Origin: Psychromonas sp.
Lineage (GTDB): Bacteria > Pseudomonadota > Gammaproteobacteria > Enterobacterales > Psychromonadaceae
Direction of reading: 5' to 3'
DNA: 37,244 bases
NCBI GenBank assembly: GCA_013619145.1
Contig: JABXKR010000295.1
Coordinates: forward strand, 1-37,244
Numbering within the stretch: the first letter of the stretch is position 1; each line of letters starts with the position of its first letter. Below are positions 25,395 to 36,070 of the stretch, piece by piece. The notes under the pieces were generated by a model that searched no databases, had not been told where the DNA came from, and saw only the letters and a program-made list of their open reading frames with translations. Both the position numbers and the translations under genes were made by a program.

Positions 25395-26429
25395 ATGATA
25401 GAAATAAGAAATGTTAATAAGGTGTTTTATCAAGGTGAGCGAGCTATCAATGCGCTCAGTGATATCAACCTTAATATAACTCAAGGTTGCATATACGGTG
25501 TTATCGGCTCTTCGGGAGCGGGTAAAAGTACCTTAATTCGTTGTGTTAATTTATTAGAGCGCCCGAGCAGCGGTAATATCATTGTTGATGGTATTGATCT
25601 GACTTTGCTTTCAAATCAAGAATTAACATTAACTCGCCGTAAGATTGGCATGATCTTCCAACACTTTAACCTGCTCTCATCACGCACTGTTTTTGACAAT
25701 ATCGGCCTGCCTCTAGAACTGGCTGGTATGAATAAAAAAGCCATAAAACTTAAAGTTGATGGTTTATTAGAGCTTGTCGGACTGAGTGATAAAAGTGATA
25801 GCTACCCTGCTAATTTAAGTGGTGGACAAAAACAACGTGTTGCGATTGCCCGCGCATTGGCTTCCGATCCAAAAGTATTATTGTGCGATGAAGCAACCAG
25901 TGCGTTAGATCCGGCCACCACACTATCAATTTTAGAACTGCTGCGAAAGATCAACCAGGAGCTAAACTTAACCATTTTGTTAATCACGCATGAAATGGCG
26001 GTGGTAAAAGGTATCTGTTCTGAAGTCGCTATTATTGGTGATGGTAAATTAGTTGAACAAGGTCGAGTCGGTGATATTTTTGCCCACCCTAAAACTGCAT
26101 TAGCACGTCAGTTTATTCGCTCGACATTAGATCTCTCTATTCCCGAAGATTACCGCAGCCGTTTATTAACGGAACATGTCGACAACAGTTATCCGCTAAT
26201 ACGTTTGGAATTTACCGGAGCTTCGGTTGATGCACCTTTAATCAGCCAAGTTGCACGAGAGTTTAATATCGATATCAGTATTCTTAGTTCGAATATGGAC
26301 TATGTGGGTGGGGTTAAATTTGGCCTGATGTTAGCTGAGTTTTTTGGAGCAGAAGACGCTGCACAGCAAGCTATCGCTTTTCTAAAAGAACATAAAGTCG
26401 AAATAGAGGTGTTAGGTTATGTCGCTTGA
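25395..26429 (+). CDS. metN: Methionine ABC transporter ATP-binding protein MetN
   Basis: The ATPase of the MetNIQ importer for L- and D-methionine; 344 residues. Walker A is [15 protein letters not shown], the ABC signature [15 protein letters not shown], Walker [13 protein letters not shown], and the H-loop [12 protein letters not shown]-terminal NIL domain (about residues 260-340, [20 protein letters not shown]) is the methionine-sensing regulatory domain. A TTG lies just ahead at 25392; the ATG at 25395 with AGGAAA upstream is preferred. metI overlaps its end by 11 bp. Confidence 0.95.
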   Translation: MIEIRNVNKVFYQGERAINALSDINLNITQGCIYGVIGSSGAGKSTLIRCVNLLERPSSGNIIVDGIDLTLLSNQELTLTRRKIGMIFQHFNLLSSRTVFDNIGLPLELAGMNKKAIKLKVDGLLELVGLSDKSDSYPANLSGGQKQRVAIARALASDPKVLLCDEATSALDPATTLSILELLRKINQELNLTILLITHEMAVVKGICSEVAIIGDGKLVEQGRVGDIFAHPKTALARQFIRSTLDLSIPEDYRSRLLTEHVDNSYPLIRLEFTGASVDAPLISQVAREFNIDISILSSNMDYVGGVKFGLMLAEFFGAEDAAQQAIAFLKEHKVEIEVLGYVA

Positions 26430-27105
26430 TTCAATTTTCAGTTGGTGGGGAAACAATGAACGCCTTATCGCTTTATTAGTCGATGCATTAGGGCAAACAT
26501 TAGCAATGGTTTTTGCTTCAGGTTTTATCGGCTTTATTTTCGGTATTCCATTGGGGGTTTTATTACACCTGAGTAAAAAATCAGGTTTACTTGAAAATCA
26601 TGCTTTAAATAAAACACTGGGTATCGTGGTTAATATTGGCCGCTCAATTCCATTTATTATTCTCTTGGTTGCGATTATACCCTTTACACGTTTTATCGTC
26701 GGAAGTTCAATTGGCACCGCAGCGGCAATTGTCCCGCTAACGATTGCTGCGATTCCGTTTATCGCACGTCTTGTTGAAGGTGCGTTATTAGAAGTACCTT
26801 CAGGTTTAGTGGAAGCTGCGCAGGCGATGGGAGCCAAACCCAGACAGATCATTACCAAAGTACTTCTGCCAGAGGCACTGCCCGGCATTATCAATGCAGT
26901 GACTATTACCCTAGTTACTCTCGTAGGTTATTCAGCAATGGCAGGAACCGTTGGTGGCGGAGGACTTGGTGATGTAGGTATTCGTTATGGCTATCAGCGT
27001 TTTGACGGCACGGTAATGATGATTACTGTAGTTATCTTAGTAATTGAGACAGAAATTATTCAATCTGTTGGTGATCATTTAGTTAAGCATGTTGATCATC
27101 GCTAA
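26419..27105 (+). CDS. metI: Methionine ABC transporter permease MetI
   Basis: A 228-residue inner-membrane permease with five or so membrane segments. The EAA loop that contacts MetN is seen at [20 protein letters not shown], followed by [20 protein letters not shown] and a final helix [15 protein letters not shown]. Length matches E. coli MetI (217). Its start lies inside the end of metN, so translation is coupled. Confidence 0.95.
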   Translation: MSLDSIFSWWGNNERLIALLVDALGQTLAMVFASGFIGFIFGIPLGVLLHLSKKSGLLENHALNKTLGIVVNIGRSIPFIILLVAIIPFTRFIVGSSIGTAAAIVPLTIAAIPFIARLVEGALLEVPSGLVEAAQAMGAKPRQIITKVLLPEALPGIINAVTITLVTLVGYSAMAGTVGGGGLGDVGIRYGYQRFDGTVMMITVVILVIETEIIQSVGDHLVKHVDHR

Positions 27106-27163
27106 AAATTTCAATCCAAACTAAAACTAAAATTCAGGGAAACACCTTGAAAGGAGAAATACC

Positions 27164-27997
27164 ATGACCTTTAATCTTAAAAAGATTTTCACTGTTGTCG
27201 GCTTAGCCTCAACACTGGCACTAGCTGGCTGTAACGATAACGAAGCTGTTGTACAGACCAACCCAGTTGTTGATAACAATAAAATTACTGTTGGCGTAAT
27301 TGCAGGATCCGAAGCACAAGTTGCTGAAGTGGCCGCACAAGTTGCAAAAGTAAAATATGGTTTAGAAGTAAATCTGATTATTTTTTCTGATTACATTACA
27401 CCTAATGCAGCACTGGATGAAGGCTCTATTGATGTGAATGCATTCCAACATAAACCTTATCTTGATCAGCAAATTAAAGATCGTAACTATAAGTTTGCTA
27501 TCGCAGGTAATACATTTGTTTACCCTATCGCCGCTTACTCAAACAAAATTAAATCACTTGATGAATTAAAAGATGGAGATCAAATTGCAGTACCAAGCGA
27601 TCCAACCAACCTGGCTCGTGCTTTAATGCTTCTTCAGCAGCAAGGACTGCTTAAATTAAAAGATGGTGCAGATCTGACAGCCACGGTACTTGATATTGTA
27701 AGCAGCCCTAAGAACTTAAAGATTGTCGAGTTAGAAGCAGCACAACTGCCGCGCTCTCTTGATGATGTCACTTTTGCAATTATCAATACAACTTATGCAA
27801 GCAGCATCAACTTAACACCGGAGCAAGACGGTATCTTTGTTGAAGATAAAGAATCACCATATGTAAACCTGATCGTTGCCCGTGAAGACAATGTGGCAGC
27901 TGAAAATGTAAAAACATTTGTTAAAGCATACCAGTCAGAAAAAGTTTACCAGGTAGCGCAGGAAATATTCAAAGGTGGCGTTGTTAAAGGTTGGTAA
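27164..27997 (+). CDS. metQ: Methionine-binding lipoprotein MetQ
   Basis: A 277-residue NLPA-family substrate-binding lipoprotein that delivers methionine to MetNI. The lipobox is LALAGC with Cys at residue 23, so it is acylated and anchored outside the inner membrane. The mature part shows ITVGVIAGSEAQVAEVAAQV, DVNAFQHKPYLDQQI (a family hallmark), AVPSDPTNLARALMLLQQ and YVNLIVAREDN. GAAAGGAGAAA precedes the ATG. A strong terminator follows. Confidence 0.95.
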   Translation: MTFNLKKIFTVVGLASTLALAGCNDNEAVVQTNPVVDNNKITVGVIAGSEAQVAEVAAQVAKVKYGLEVNLIIFSDYITPNAALDEGSIDVNAFQHKPYLDQQIKDRNYKFAIAGNTFVYPIAAYSNKIKSLDELKDGDQIAVPSDPTNLARALMLLQQQGLLKLKDGADLTATVLDIVSSPKNLKIVELEAAQLPRSLDDVTFAIINTTYASSINLTPEQDGIFVEDKESPYVNLIVAREDNVAAENVKTFVKAYQSEKVYQVAQEIFKGGVVKGW

Positions 27998-28058
27998 TTT
28001 TATAGATACAAACCAGTGCTCATCTAACTCTAGTGGTTTGGCATAAGCAACTAAAAAA

Positions 28059-28089
28059 GGTATTGATCCTAGATCAATACCTTTTTTTT
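28059..28089 (+). terminator. Rho-independent terminator of metNIQ
   Basis: GGTATTGATC (28059-28068) pairs perfectly with GATCAATACC (28072-28081), loop CTA, followed by nine T. A matching A-run before the stem lets it work on both strands, so it may also stop the pilin transcript. Confidence 0.9.
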
Positions 28090-28203
28090 TAACTACCAGA
28101 TCCGTTGCATATATATTTCGCTTTAATGACAGTCATAAAAAACAGAGCGAAGTCTGCTTGGTAAAAGCATTTTAGGGATTAATTCGATCTAATCGTCATT
28201 TCT

Positions 28204-28746
28204 CTAATTTGGATCTGAATCGGTAATAACACGACCGTCACGTGAATCATAGTAAATGGAAAGCGTCGGTAATGGGTTATAGAAAAATCGGCATTGATCT
28301 GGCCCGATATAGGTAACTTTATAATCGGAGTCAGCAACATCTGCAGAGAGCGAAACTGTTGGCCCCTCTTCTAATACAGTGATCCATACAGAAATACAAT
28401 CTTCTGTATTATCAAGCCTTGGGCTCTCCTCAAAAGGAGGCCAGCTTTGTGCCGGCCAGCCCCACTGGTTGATATCTAATTGACCATCACTTCCATGACC
28501 ATAAACCTGCAAATTATCAACCGGACCTGAATTGCCTGTAGCGATCCATTTCATATTGGCGAGATTGATAGCGCTGGCAAAAGCACCTCCCGTGCCTTTT
28601 ACTACAGAAACTTGACTGTCTTGTTTAAGATTCACAAATTTTGGCAGAGCAGTGGCTGCTAATACCCCCAGAATAATAATAACCACCACAAGCTCTATAA
28701 GAGTGAAACCTGTTGCGTTGTTTATTAATCTTGGTTTATTGAACAT
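28204..28746 (-). CDS. Type IV pseudopilin, MSHA-like
   Basis: A 180-residue prepilin. The short positively charged leader ends at ATG, cut before FTLIELVVVIIILGVLAATA; Glu5 after the cleavage site is present. The helix continues into ALPKFVNLKQDSQVSVVKGT, as in MshB/MshA-type pilins, and two cysteines (about residues 124 and 158) could form the C-terminal disulfide loop. There are no assembly genes (pilB/D, msh cluster) in the window, so it must rely on a distant machine and is probably a minor pilin. The neighbouring c-di-GMP enzyme gene is transcribed towards it, about 210 bp away. Confidence 0.87.
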   Translation of the reverse strand: MFNKPRLINNATGFTLIELVVVIIILGVLAATALPKFVNLKQDSQVSVVKGTGGAFASAINLANMKWIATGNSGPVDNLQVYGHGSDGQLDINQWGWPAQSWPPFEESPRLDNTEDCISVWITVLEEGPTVSLSADVADSDYKVTYIGPDQCRFFYNPLPTLSIYYDSRDGRVITDSDPN

Positions 28747-28954
28747 ACATATCCATGCGAGCAGTTAGTGTCATTAAAATTTAAGTGCTTATTAGGCTGA
28801 TTTTTATGCGGAAAGTAAATAATTTATTTAAAGAAAAGAAGAGTTGCCGCGGAATTTGTATTGTTAATACTTAAAAAGAAAAGGCTGGAGATCCAAATTG
28901 AAAATGGCGGTTATAAAATAAACCAATAAGCTATGAATCTCCTGCCTTGCCAGC

Positions 28955-30724
28955 TTAAGATAAACAACTACAGACACAGTTCCGCCCTGAATCTTTTGCT
29001 TTATACAGGTATTCATCGGCTTGTTTAAACATTGAAGATTCATCATTGTAAGGTATATCAACAATGCTGCTGACGCCAGCACTGACAGTAATTGATAATG
29101 TACACTCTTTACAACTAAAGAATGTATTTTCAACGGTTTGGCGAAGTTTCTCAGCAATAACTAAAGCGTCATCAAGATTAGTATCGGGTAATAATAACGC
29201 AAACTCTTCGCCACCTACTCGCCCTATATAATCAGATTTCCGTACCACGCTTTTACAAATATCCACAAATTGCTGTAACACTTGATCGCCACACGGATGA
29301 CCGTAATTGTCATTAACTAATTTAAAGAAATCTATATCCAATAAGATTAACACCAGCTCACCATTAGATTTTATCGCCTTTTGATAATCCAATCTGAACA
29401 AGGCCATAAACTGGCGACGATTAAAGGCTTTAGTGAGACTGTCGACGGTTGCATGCTCAATTAACTCATTTTGAGCATCAATCTGTGCAGCTAAAATATT
29501 ATTTGCATAATGTGCCAGGGTAATAAATTCTGAATATTTTAAACTGTCTTTGACAATCAATCTGTTTGTGCTCGATGCTGATTTAAAAACATGAATAAAA
29601 CGCTGCATATCTCTATCCAGACTATTTTTGAAAGCGAATCCAACCATCACGAAGACAGCCAATAAAATCACAGTAATGGCCAGCACATTAAACATACTGC
29701 GTTGTAATGACTTATCCATCTCCACTTTGAAATTAGCTATGTATAACTCAACCTCTTCCACATAAGTTCCCGCACCTAAAGTCCATCCCCAAGGTAGAAA
29801 AGCTTGCACATAAGAGGTTTTAGTCGAAACTTTATCTGTGACAGGATTAACCCATGAATATTGTACAAAACCACCATATTGATTATTAATTACGTTATTG
29901 ATGCTGGTAATTAATTTGTTGCCATGGATATCAGAAAACTCTGAAATATTCCGATGTTTCATATTAATTAACTCAGGGTGCGCAATAAACTCCCCTTGCT
30001 TATTAAACACAAAAATATAATCCGAACTTTTACGCTTAAAATTAATTTTATCGAGAATACTTTGTTTGGTATCTTGATCAATATCAGACTCATATTCAAA
30101 ACCACCTATGTACCAGCCTAGGGCTTTAAACGGCTTGATAAAAATAAGGGCGGGTTGGTCAGCTGTTCCTGATTCTGTTAAATTTTCCTGCAGAAAACCA
30201 CGACCTTGGCTTTTAATCAAATAGGTCATTTTTTCGCGTAGCGTTTCTGAAAAGGTACTGTTTTGTTTGCTCTTTCTAGGTTTTAAACTTTCTAAAACAG
30301 GGGTACCATTACTGTTATAAATGAAATAATGACCTTGTTTATTGTTACCGGCTATTACCGGGGCTAATGCCTCAATAACCGATTGTTTAATTTCTGAAAG
30401 TGGGCTGTTTTCTCTGTTCTGATAATAAATGTTTTCGGCAATTAATAATGCTTGCTCGACATGAGCTTGCATCTCCAATTTTACCCGATTTCGATAACTG
30501 TATCTTTGAAACGCAATAAACTCGATCAGGTCTGCGACTTGATCTTTAACGTGAGTTTTTTTAGCCAATAATTGTGCATCCCGAATTTCATTAATTTGTG
30601 TTTGATGATCACTTTTAATCATCTCAATATAATAAAAAGAGATCACAACAGAAGAAGCGATCATCAATACTAAAATGACCGCTGTAAATCTACCTAGCAA
30701 ACTTTTTCTTTTCATCTCATCCAT
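28955..30724 (-). CDS. Membrane diguanylate cyclase with Cache sensor
   Basis: A 589-residue signalling protein. TM1 is at about residues 10-30 (FTAVILVLMIASSVVISFYY). The periplasmic part to about 340 holds Cache-type repeats: GHYFIYNSNGTPVL and DYIFVFNKQGEFIAHPEL, with WGWTLGAGTYVEEVE closing the second. TM2 is VLAITVILLAVFVMVGFAF. A GGDEF domain fills the C-terminus (DSLTKAFNRRQFM, DIDFFKLVNDNYGH, RVGGEEFALLLP). RKSD five residues before GGEEF is an intact inhibitory site. It should make c-di-GMP in response to a small periplasmic ligand. No HAMP domain is evident. AGGGAT precedes the ATG. Confidence 0.9.
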   Translation of the reverse strand: MDEMKRKSLLGRFTAVILVLMIASSVVISFYYIEMIKSDHQTQINEIRDAQLLAKKTHVKDQVADLIEFIAFQRYSYRNRVKLEMQAHVEQALLIAENIYYQNRENSPLSEIKQSVIEALAPVIAGNNKQGHYFIYNSNGTPVLESLKPRKSKQNSTFSETLREKMTYLIKSQGRGFLQENLTESGTADQPALIFIKPFKALGWYIGGFEYESDIDQDTKQSILDKINFKRKSSDYIFVFNKQGEFIAHPELINMKHRNISEFSDIHGNKLITSINNVINNQYGGFVQYSWVNPVTDKVSTKTSYVQAFLPWGWTLGAGTYVEEVELYIANFKVEMDKSLQRSMFNVLAITVILLAVFVMVGFAFKNSLDRDMQRFIHVFKSASSTNRLIVKDSLKYSEFITLAHYANNILAAQIDAQNELIEHATVDSLTKAFNRRQFMALFRLDYQKAIKSNGELVLILLDIDFFKLVNDNYGHPCGDQVLQQFVDICKSVVRKSDYIGRVGGEEFALLLPDTNLDDALVIAEKLRQTVENTFFSCKECTLSITVSAGVSSIVDIPYNDESSMFKQADEYLYKAKDSGRNCVCSCLS

Positions 30725-31220
30725 TAAATTATCCCTGTTTAATAAATTTTTAAAATCGAGTCAAGGCAGGTAAATATAAATTTCAGAGCGCTGCAATATT
30801 GCTATCACGGCCTCAAGATACAAAAACGATTGTAGGGCTTATCTAGTAAAAAGACACACAATATAATAGGTTAATTTTAATAACAATTTCAGTGCGTAAT
30901 GTCAAGATTATCACTAATGGCTAGCTTACAAGATGCAATATTTACAAATGCATTAACAATAAATAGAATTTTTCATTAATTGTAACAAGAGCCCGGCTTA
31001 AAAGATTATCGGGATAACGAGGAAAGACCCGCTCATTTATTAGACTACCCTTTTTCTTATGAACTTTATAAGATAAAAGTCAATGAACCAGCATATTTTA
31101 ACGATTTCTCTTATCTAATTACCTGATATATATATGGGGGCATATATCTCCTCGCATATTTTTTTGAGTAATACTTATTCTTCAACCATACTTATTATTA
31201 ATTTGCTTTGCAGACAGAGT
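30725..31220. other. Intergenic region between divergent cyclase and transpeptidase genes
   Basis: Nearly 500 AT-rich bases. It contains AGAGCCCGGCTTAAAA (30988-31003), also found in the hairpin at 23526-23541, but without the second arm. No gene or clear promoter could be assigned. The frame opening at 31134 is part of the transpeptidase ORF and not thought to be translated. Confidence 0.4.
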
Positions 31221-32816
31221 ATGAAGATCAATCGTCCGTTGAAATTTTTTTTGTATTTTACGATCATCTGCCTGATTGGGCTCTTTGCTGCTTATTCATC
31301 CGCACTGCCAATTCATAATACAGATGATTTACAACTGAAATATCCCGCCTTAGTTGAATCTATATACCAAAACCACTCTGACAATAATTATTGGCAAGAG
31401 GAGTCGCTAAGAAATGAATTTGAAAAGCAAATAATATTAATAGCTCTTGCTGATGTTAGCGATGATTTATCTGATTGCTACCAGGCATTAAAGCAGGCGA
31501 CTAAACAGAAAGATTGGCAGCGCTATGAACGTGTAGCTTCAGATTCGTTACTGTTTTATATGTCCTATACAGAGCAAATAGCCAGTAAAGGCATCTCCTG
31601 GTTATTTGGAGAGCGAATAGAAAATAACATTGGGGCACCATCCAATAAATCAATTGACGCATTTTTTAATGCTTCATCTACTCAAGCTCGATTGGAATAT
31701 TTACAAGCGTTATTACCCAGATCAGCTCAACATACTCGCCTCTACCAAAATTTGTTCGATTTTTATCTGAACAGCAAAAATATTTCTCGTTCTCCGAAAT
31801 TTACAGCTTTTGCAAAACAGGATAAAAAGCTTCAGCAAAAAGATTTCTTACTCGCTCGCTTACAAATTTCAGGAGATATATCGCTGCAGATGAAACTGTA
31901 TTTTGAGTCACAGGAGAAAGAGCTCTACAGCCAGGAGCTTCAAGAAGTGATTCAACTTTTTCAAGTACGTCACGGTTTAAAACCTGACGGTATCATAGGT
32001 AAAAACACCCGCTATTGGCTTAATATCAGTTATCATGAACGTCTAAGATTAATGGCATTAAATATCTTAAGACTGCAATTGTGGGCAATCAATAAACCCA
32101 GAATGGTATTAGTGAATATCCCAAATTATACAATGGAGTATTGGGAAGATGGCCAGAAAGTATTTGAAAGTAAGGTGATAGTCGGTCGTTCAGAAAGAAA
32201 AACACCGCTCTTTACCTCTAAACTTGATTCGATTGTATTTAATCCAGCATGGAACGTACCAATTACAATAATGCGTGAGGATATTCTGCCTAAGGCGTTA
32301 TCAGACAGTGATTATTTGAACCAGCACCAATATGAGATCATTCCAAGTTGGCGAAGTAAAGAGGTGATTGATCCGAATCAAATTGAGTGGGAGTCGATCA
32401 CTGCAGAGAATTTCCCCTATAAATTGCGCCAAAAACCGGGACACGCTAATGCGCTTGGTTTATATAAATTCAACACTCCAAACAAATACGCCATCTATCT
32501 ACACGATACACCTGCAAAATACTTATTTGAAAATAGAAATCGCACTTACAGTTCGGGTTGTATCCGTGTCCAAAAAGCAGAGCAATTTGTACAACTGCTT
32601 ATGGATAAATCGGGTTTTTCATCTCAAGATTATGATAGGCATCATAAAGAGCAAAAAACCAGTGTGGTGGGTTTAAAGAAAAGAATAACCCTTTATACAA
32701 TGTACCAGACAGTATGGGTGGATGAATCAGGTTTTACGCAGTTTAGAAAGGATATTTATGATTACGACAAACTAAGTAAAAGTAAAATTAAAACAAAATA
32801 TTTTCATTTTCAGTAA
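31221..32816 (+). CDS. L,D-transpeptidase, YcbB/LdtD-like
   Basis: A 531-residue peptidoglycan cross-linking enzyme making 3-3 bonds between meso-DAP residues in the periplasm. An uncleaved or signal helix is at the N-terminus (FFLYFTIICLIGLFAAYSSA). A peptidoglycan-binding domain is near residue 240 (VIQLFQVRHGLKPDGIIGKN), followed by the YkuD domain: RMVLVNIPNYTMEYW, VIVGRSERKTPLFTSKLDSI, and catalytic HDTPAKYLF ... TYSSGCIRVQ with the nucleophilic Cys. An in-frame ATG at 31134 lacks a Shine-Dalgarno, while the hydrophobic leader begins at 31221. The next gene is a YcbK homologue, the same order as ycbB-ycbK in E. coli. Confidence 0.9.
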   Translation: MKINRPLKFFLYFTIICLIGLFAAYSSALPIHNTDDLQLKYPALVESIYQNHSDNNYWQEESLRNEFEKQIILIALADVSDDLSDCYQALKQATKQKDWQRYERVASDSLLFYMSYTEQIASKGISWLFGERIENNIGAPSNKSIDAFFNASSTQARLEYLQALLPRSAQHTRLYQNLFDFYLNSKNISRSPKFTAFAKQDKKLQQKDFLLARLQISGDISLQMKLYFESQEKELYSQELQEVIQLFQVRHGLKPDGIIGKNTRYWLNISYHERLRLMALNILRLQLWAINKPRMVLVNIPNYTMEYWEDGQKVFESKVIVGRSERKTPLFTSKLDSIVFNPAWNVPITIMREDILPKALSDSDYLNQHQYEIIPSWRSKEVIDPNQIEWESITAENFPYKLRQKPGHANALGLYKFNTPNKYAIYLHDTPAKYLFENRNRTYSSGCIRVQKAEQFVQLLMDKSGFSSQDYDRHHKEQKTSVVGLKKRITLYTMYQTVWVDESGFTQFRKDIYDYDKLSKSKIKTKYFHFQ

Positions 32817-32955
32817 AATAAAACCCCTTATTCTTCAATCAGTAAGCTAAGCAATGGCGTATCTCTGCAACATTTAAGCGATATCTCGTTTGACCCCATT
32901 ATAAATACCCCGTATCTTCGCACTCAACTGTTCATTATCTGCACAATGGAGCTTT

Positions 32956-33507
32956 ATGAGAACCCCTGATTTTAGTCGTCGAACATTTCTTAAAACCGGC
33001 CTTGTTGCTTTAGGAGCAGCGGCTTTTCCATCTGTATCATTTGCATCATTAATGAGCGACGCGCCCAGAGTATTGCAGATGAATAATCTTCATACCGGTG
33101 AAAGATTACTAACAGAATATTTCGATGGTCAAGACTATCAGTTAAGTGAACTGCAGAAGATTAATCATTTATGCCGTGATTTTCGCCAAAACGAAGCGGT
33201 AAATATGGACAGAGGTTTATTCGATCAACTCTCTAGAATCCAACAACTCATTGGCTGTGATAATCAAGTTCAAATCATCTCAGGTTATCGTTCCCCTGCA
33301 ACCAATGAAATGCTCCGCGGAAAATCAAGCGGTGTCGCTAAAAAAAGTATGCATATGCGCGGTAAAGCGATTGATTTTCGCCTAGAAGGTGTACCGTTGG
33401 CTGAAGTTAGAAAAGCTGCGCTATCACTTAAAGCAGGTGGTGTAGGTTATTACCCTGGCAGTAATTTTGTGCATATTGATACTGGACACTTTCGTTCATG
33501 GTCATGA
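32956..33507 (+). CDS. Tat-exported DUF882/YcbK-like peptidase (M15 fold)
   Basis: A 183-residue protein with a twin-arginine signal, SRRTFLKTGLVALGAAA, cut near VSFA. The mature part is the DUF882/peptidase M15 domain: IISGYRSPATNEML, then KSMHMRGKAIDFRL, where His and Asp are zinc ligands, and FVHIDTGHFRSW with the last His. YcbK relatives act on peptidoglycan in the periplasm. It follows the L,D-transpeptidase after 139 bp and is likely functionally linked to it. Confidence 0.92.
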   Translation: MRTPDFSRRTFLKTGLVALGAAAFPSVSFASLMSDAPRVLQMNNLHTGERLLTEYFDGQDYQLSELQKINHLCRDFRQNEAVNMDRGLFDQLSRIQQLIGCDNQVQIISGYRSPATNEMLRGKSSGVAKKSMHMRGKAIDFRLEGVPLAEVRKAALSLKAGGVGYYPGSNFVHIDTGHFRSWS

Positions 33508-33538
33508 TAACGACGTTAATAACCGAAAAAAGTAACAA

Positions 33539-33593
33539 GCAAAATGGCTAGCAAAATGGCTAGCAAAATGGCTAGCAAATTAGCTAGCCATTA
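33539..33593. repeat. 12-bp tandem repeat forming a hairpin terminator
   Basis: Three exact copies of GCAAAATGGCTA (33539-33574) and one variant GCAAATTAGCTA (33575-33586) are followed by GCCATTA. AATGGCTAGC in the third copy pairs with GCTAGCCATT to give a 10-bp stem with loop AAATTA. It lies between the ends of two convergent genes and probably works as a bidirectional terminator. Confidence 0.7.
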
Positions 33594-33639
33594 GGATGTA
33601 GTAAAAAGATTTGAATCACTGTTAGCTGTAATTTACAGT

Positions 33640-34737
33640 TTAACCATTACCGACCTGTTTGCCCCAAACATTGCCCTGTAAACTAACATGAACAGTGATC
33701 TCTTCACGATCATGATAAAGCTGCTTAGCTTGTAGTTGATAGTTCAGACCTGCTTCTTCTAACATATCGGTTAAGATTTTCAAATCTTCACTGGCTTCCT
33801 GGTAGCGTTTTTTCATTGGCAGTTTAAGGTTAAAAATAGCTTCTTTACACCAGCCTTCAATCAACCATTTGGCCATCAGTTTTGCGACACGTTTTGGTTT
33901 TTCAATCATATCACACACTAACCAATCGATATTTTTACGCTCTGGCTCGTACTTAAAGCCATCAACCATATAATGGGTTACCTGGCCACTATCCATTAAG
34001 CTCTCAGCCATAGCGCCATTATCAATACAGGTAACAAATAGTCCGCGGCGTACTAACTGATATGTCCAACCACCCGGACATGCACCTAAATCCACCGCTC
34101 GCATACCAGAGTGTAAACGCTCTTCCTGCTCTTCTGGTGTTAAAAACACCTGGATTGCTTCATCAAGCTTTAATGTTGAGCGGCTTGGCGCTTCACTTGG
34201 GAAACGTAAACGCGCAATGCCCATATATAATTCGCTGCGATTATTCGGCACAGAAAAACCGATATAAGCGGATTGATTATCTAAAAAACAGAGGTGATAA
34301 CAGAGCTTTTTACGATTCTCTTTATTCGTCAAACTGTTGTGCTTTTTCAAGGCTTGGCGCAGCGGTACCGTAAACTTACGACAGAAAGTTAATAATGGTT
34401 TTGTCTCATCACCTTCCGGTGTTTCAACATACAGATCGCCCCCCATAGGCATATTGCGTGTCACTTCAAGAATCGGACTAATACGATCATCAAGCGGCAG
34501 GTTTTCCACAAATGCTTTTACAGCTATTAACTGACGGGAAAAAATAAGTTGCGAATAATCAAGCTGTTTTACTAACCCTTCCACTTCCTCCGGGTTATAA
34601 CATTGGTAAAATACATAACCGCTATTACGCACTGTTTTAATAAAACCAAATACTTCTAAAGCCGTTGCTTTGTCTTGTATTTCATTTGCACAGTCATTTT
34701 CAAAACCGGGACGACAATATAATAAAATTCCTAACAT
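33640..34737 (-). CDS. rlmM: 23S rRNA 2'-O-methyltransferase RlmM
   Basis: RlmM methylates the 2'-O of C2498 in 23S rRNA using SAM. It has 365 residues, as in E. coli (366). The N-terminal THUMP-like part begins MLGILLYCRPGFENDCANEI. The Rossmann domain has AVDLGACPGGWTYQLVRRG (SAM site, about residue 215), DWLVCDMIEKPKRVAKLM with the catalytic Asp, and AIFNLKLPMKKRY with catalytic Lys. It is last in the sirB2-sirB1-kdsA-DUF423-rlmM group, 50 bp after DUF423. Confidence 0.95.
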   Translation of the reverse strand: MLGILLYCRPGFENDCANEIQDKATALEVFGFIKTVRNSGYVFYQCYNPEEVEGLVKQLDYSQLIFSRQLIAVKAFVENLPLDDRISPILEVTRNMPMGGDLYVETPEGDETKPLLTFCRKFTVPLRQALKKHNSLTNKENRKKLCYHLCFLDNQSAYIGFSVPNNRSELYMGIARLRFPSEAPSRSTLKLDEAIQVFLTPEEQEERLHSGMRAVDLGACPGGWTYQLVRRGLFVTCIDNGAMAESLMDSGQVTHYMVDGFKYEPERKNIDWLVCDMIEKPKRVAKLMAKWLIEGWCKEAIFNLKLPMKKRYQEASEDLKILTDMLEEAGLNYQLQAKQLYHDREEITVHVSLQGNVWGKQVGNG

Positions 34738-34787
34738 ACCTACCTCTGCTCAATATCTCTTAAGCGTAATCTTTTAATATACTCAGA

Positions 34788-35192
34788 CTAATCTGAGCTT
34801 TTAATATTTTTGTCTTTGAACAAACTTACCAGCAATAACAGCCATGCGATTATCAATAATAAACCACCAATCGGTGTTATCGCTGCCACTGTCTTAGTAC
34901 CGGTTAAAACGTACAGATATAAACTGCCACTAAAAAAACAGATACCTAATACAAATGCAATTTTACTAATGAGTAAAAAGCGATTACTAATAAAAAGTGA
35001 AAGCACACAAACGACTAATAAAGTGATCGCATGAAATAACTGGTAAGTAACGGCTAGTTGGAAGTATTCAATCTGCTGACTAGAGGCCCAGCCACTTAAA
35101 CCGTGGCTGGCATATGCACCTAACGCCACGCCTGCTGCCCCTAATATTGAGGCGATAATTAAAAACAGACGTGTTGTATTAGGGATTGTCAA
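34788..35192 (-). CDS. DUF423 membrane protein (YgdD-like)
   Basis: A 134-residue protein with four membrane helices. The family motif GVALGAYASHGL follows TM1, then YQLFHAITLLVVCVLS and TPIGGLLLIIAWLLLL. The function is unknown; homologues often lie next to rlmM. The start is TTG, with no strong Shine-Dalgarno; no better start is available and the length fits. It lies 14 bp after kdsA. Confidence 0.88.
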   Translation of the reverse strand: MTIPNTTRLFLIIASILGAAGVALGAYASHGLSGWASSQQIEYFQLAVTYQLFHAITLLVVCVLSLFISNRFLLISKIAFVLGICFFSGSLYLYVLTGTKTVAAITPIGGLLLIIAWLLLLVSLFKDKNIKSSD

Positions 35193-35206
35193 ATGAGTGA
35201 TAATAG

Positions 35207-36055
<849 letters not shown>

Positions 36056-36070
36056 TTACTCTCTTCTTTA

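Noticed and set aside
28864-29157. 97-codon minus ORF overlapping the Cache-GGDEF cyclase
   Set aside because: It is out of frame with the well-supported GGDEF domain and shows no protein character of its own.
30988-31003. 16-nt match to the hairpin after the sugar kinase gene (23526-23541)
   Set aside because: GC-rich terminator-like words recur by chance and the second arm of the hairpin is missing here.
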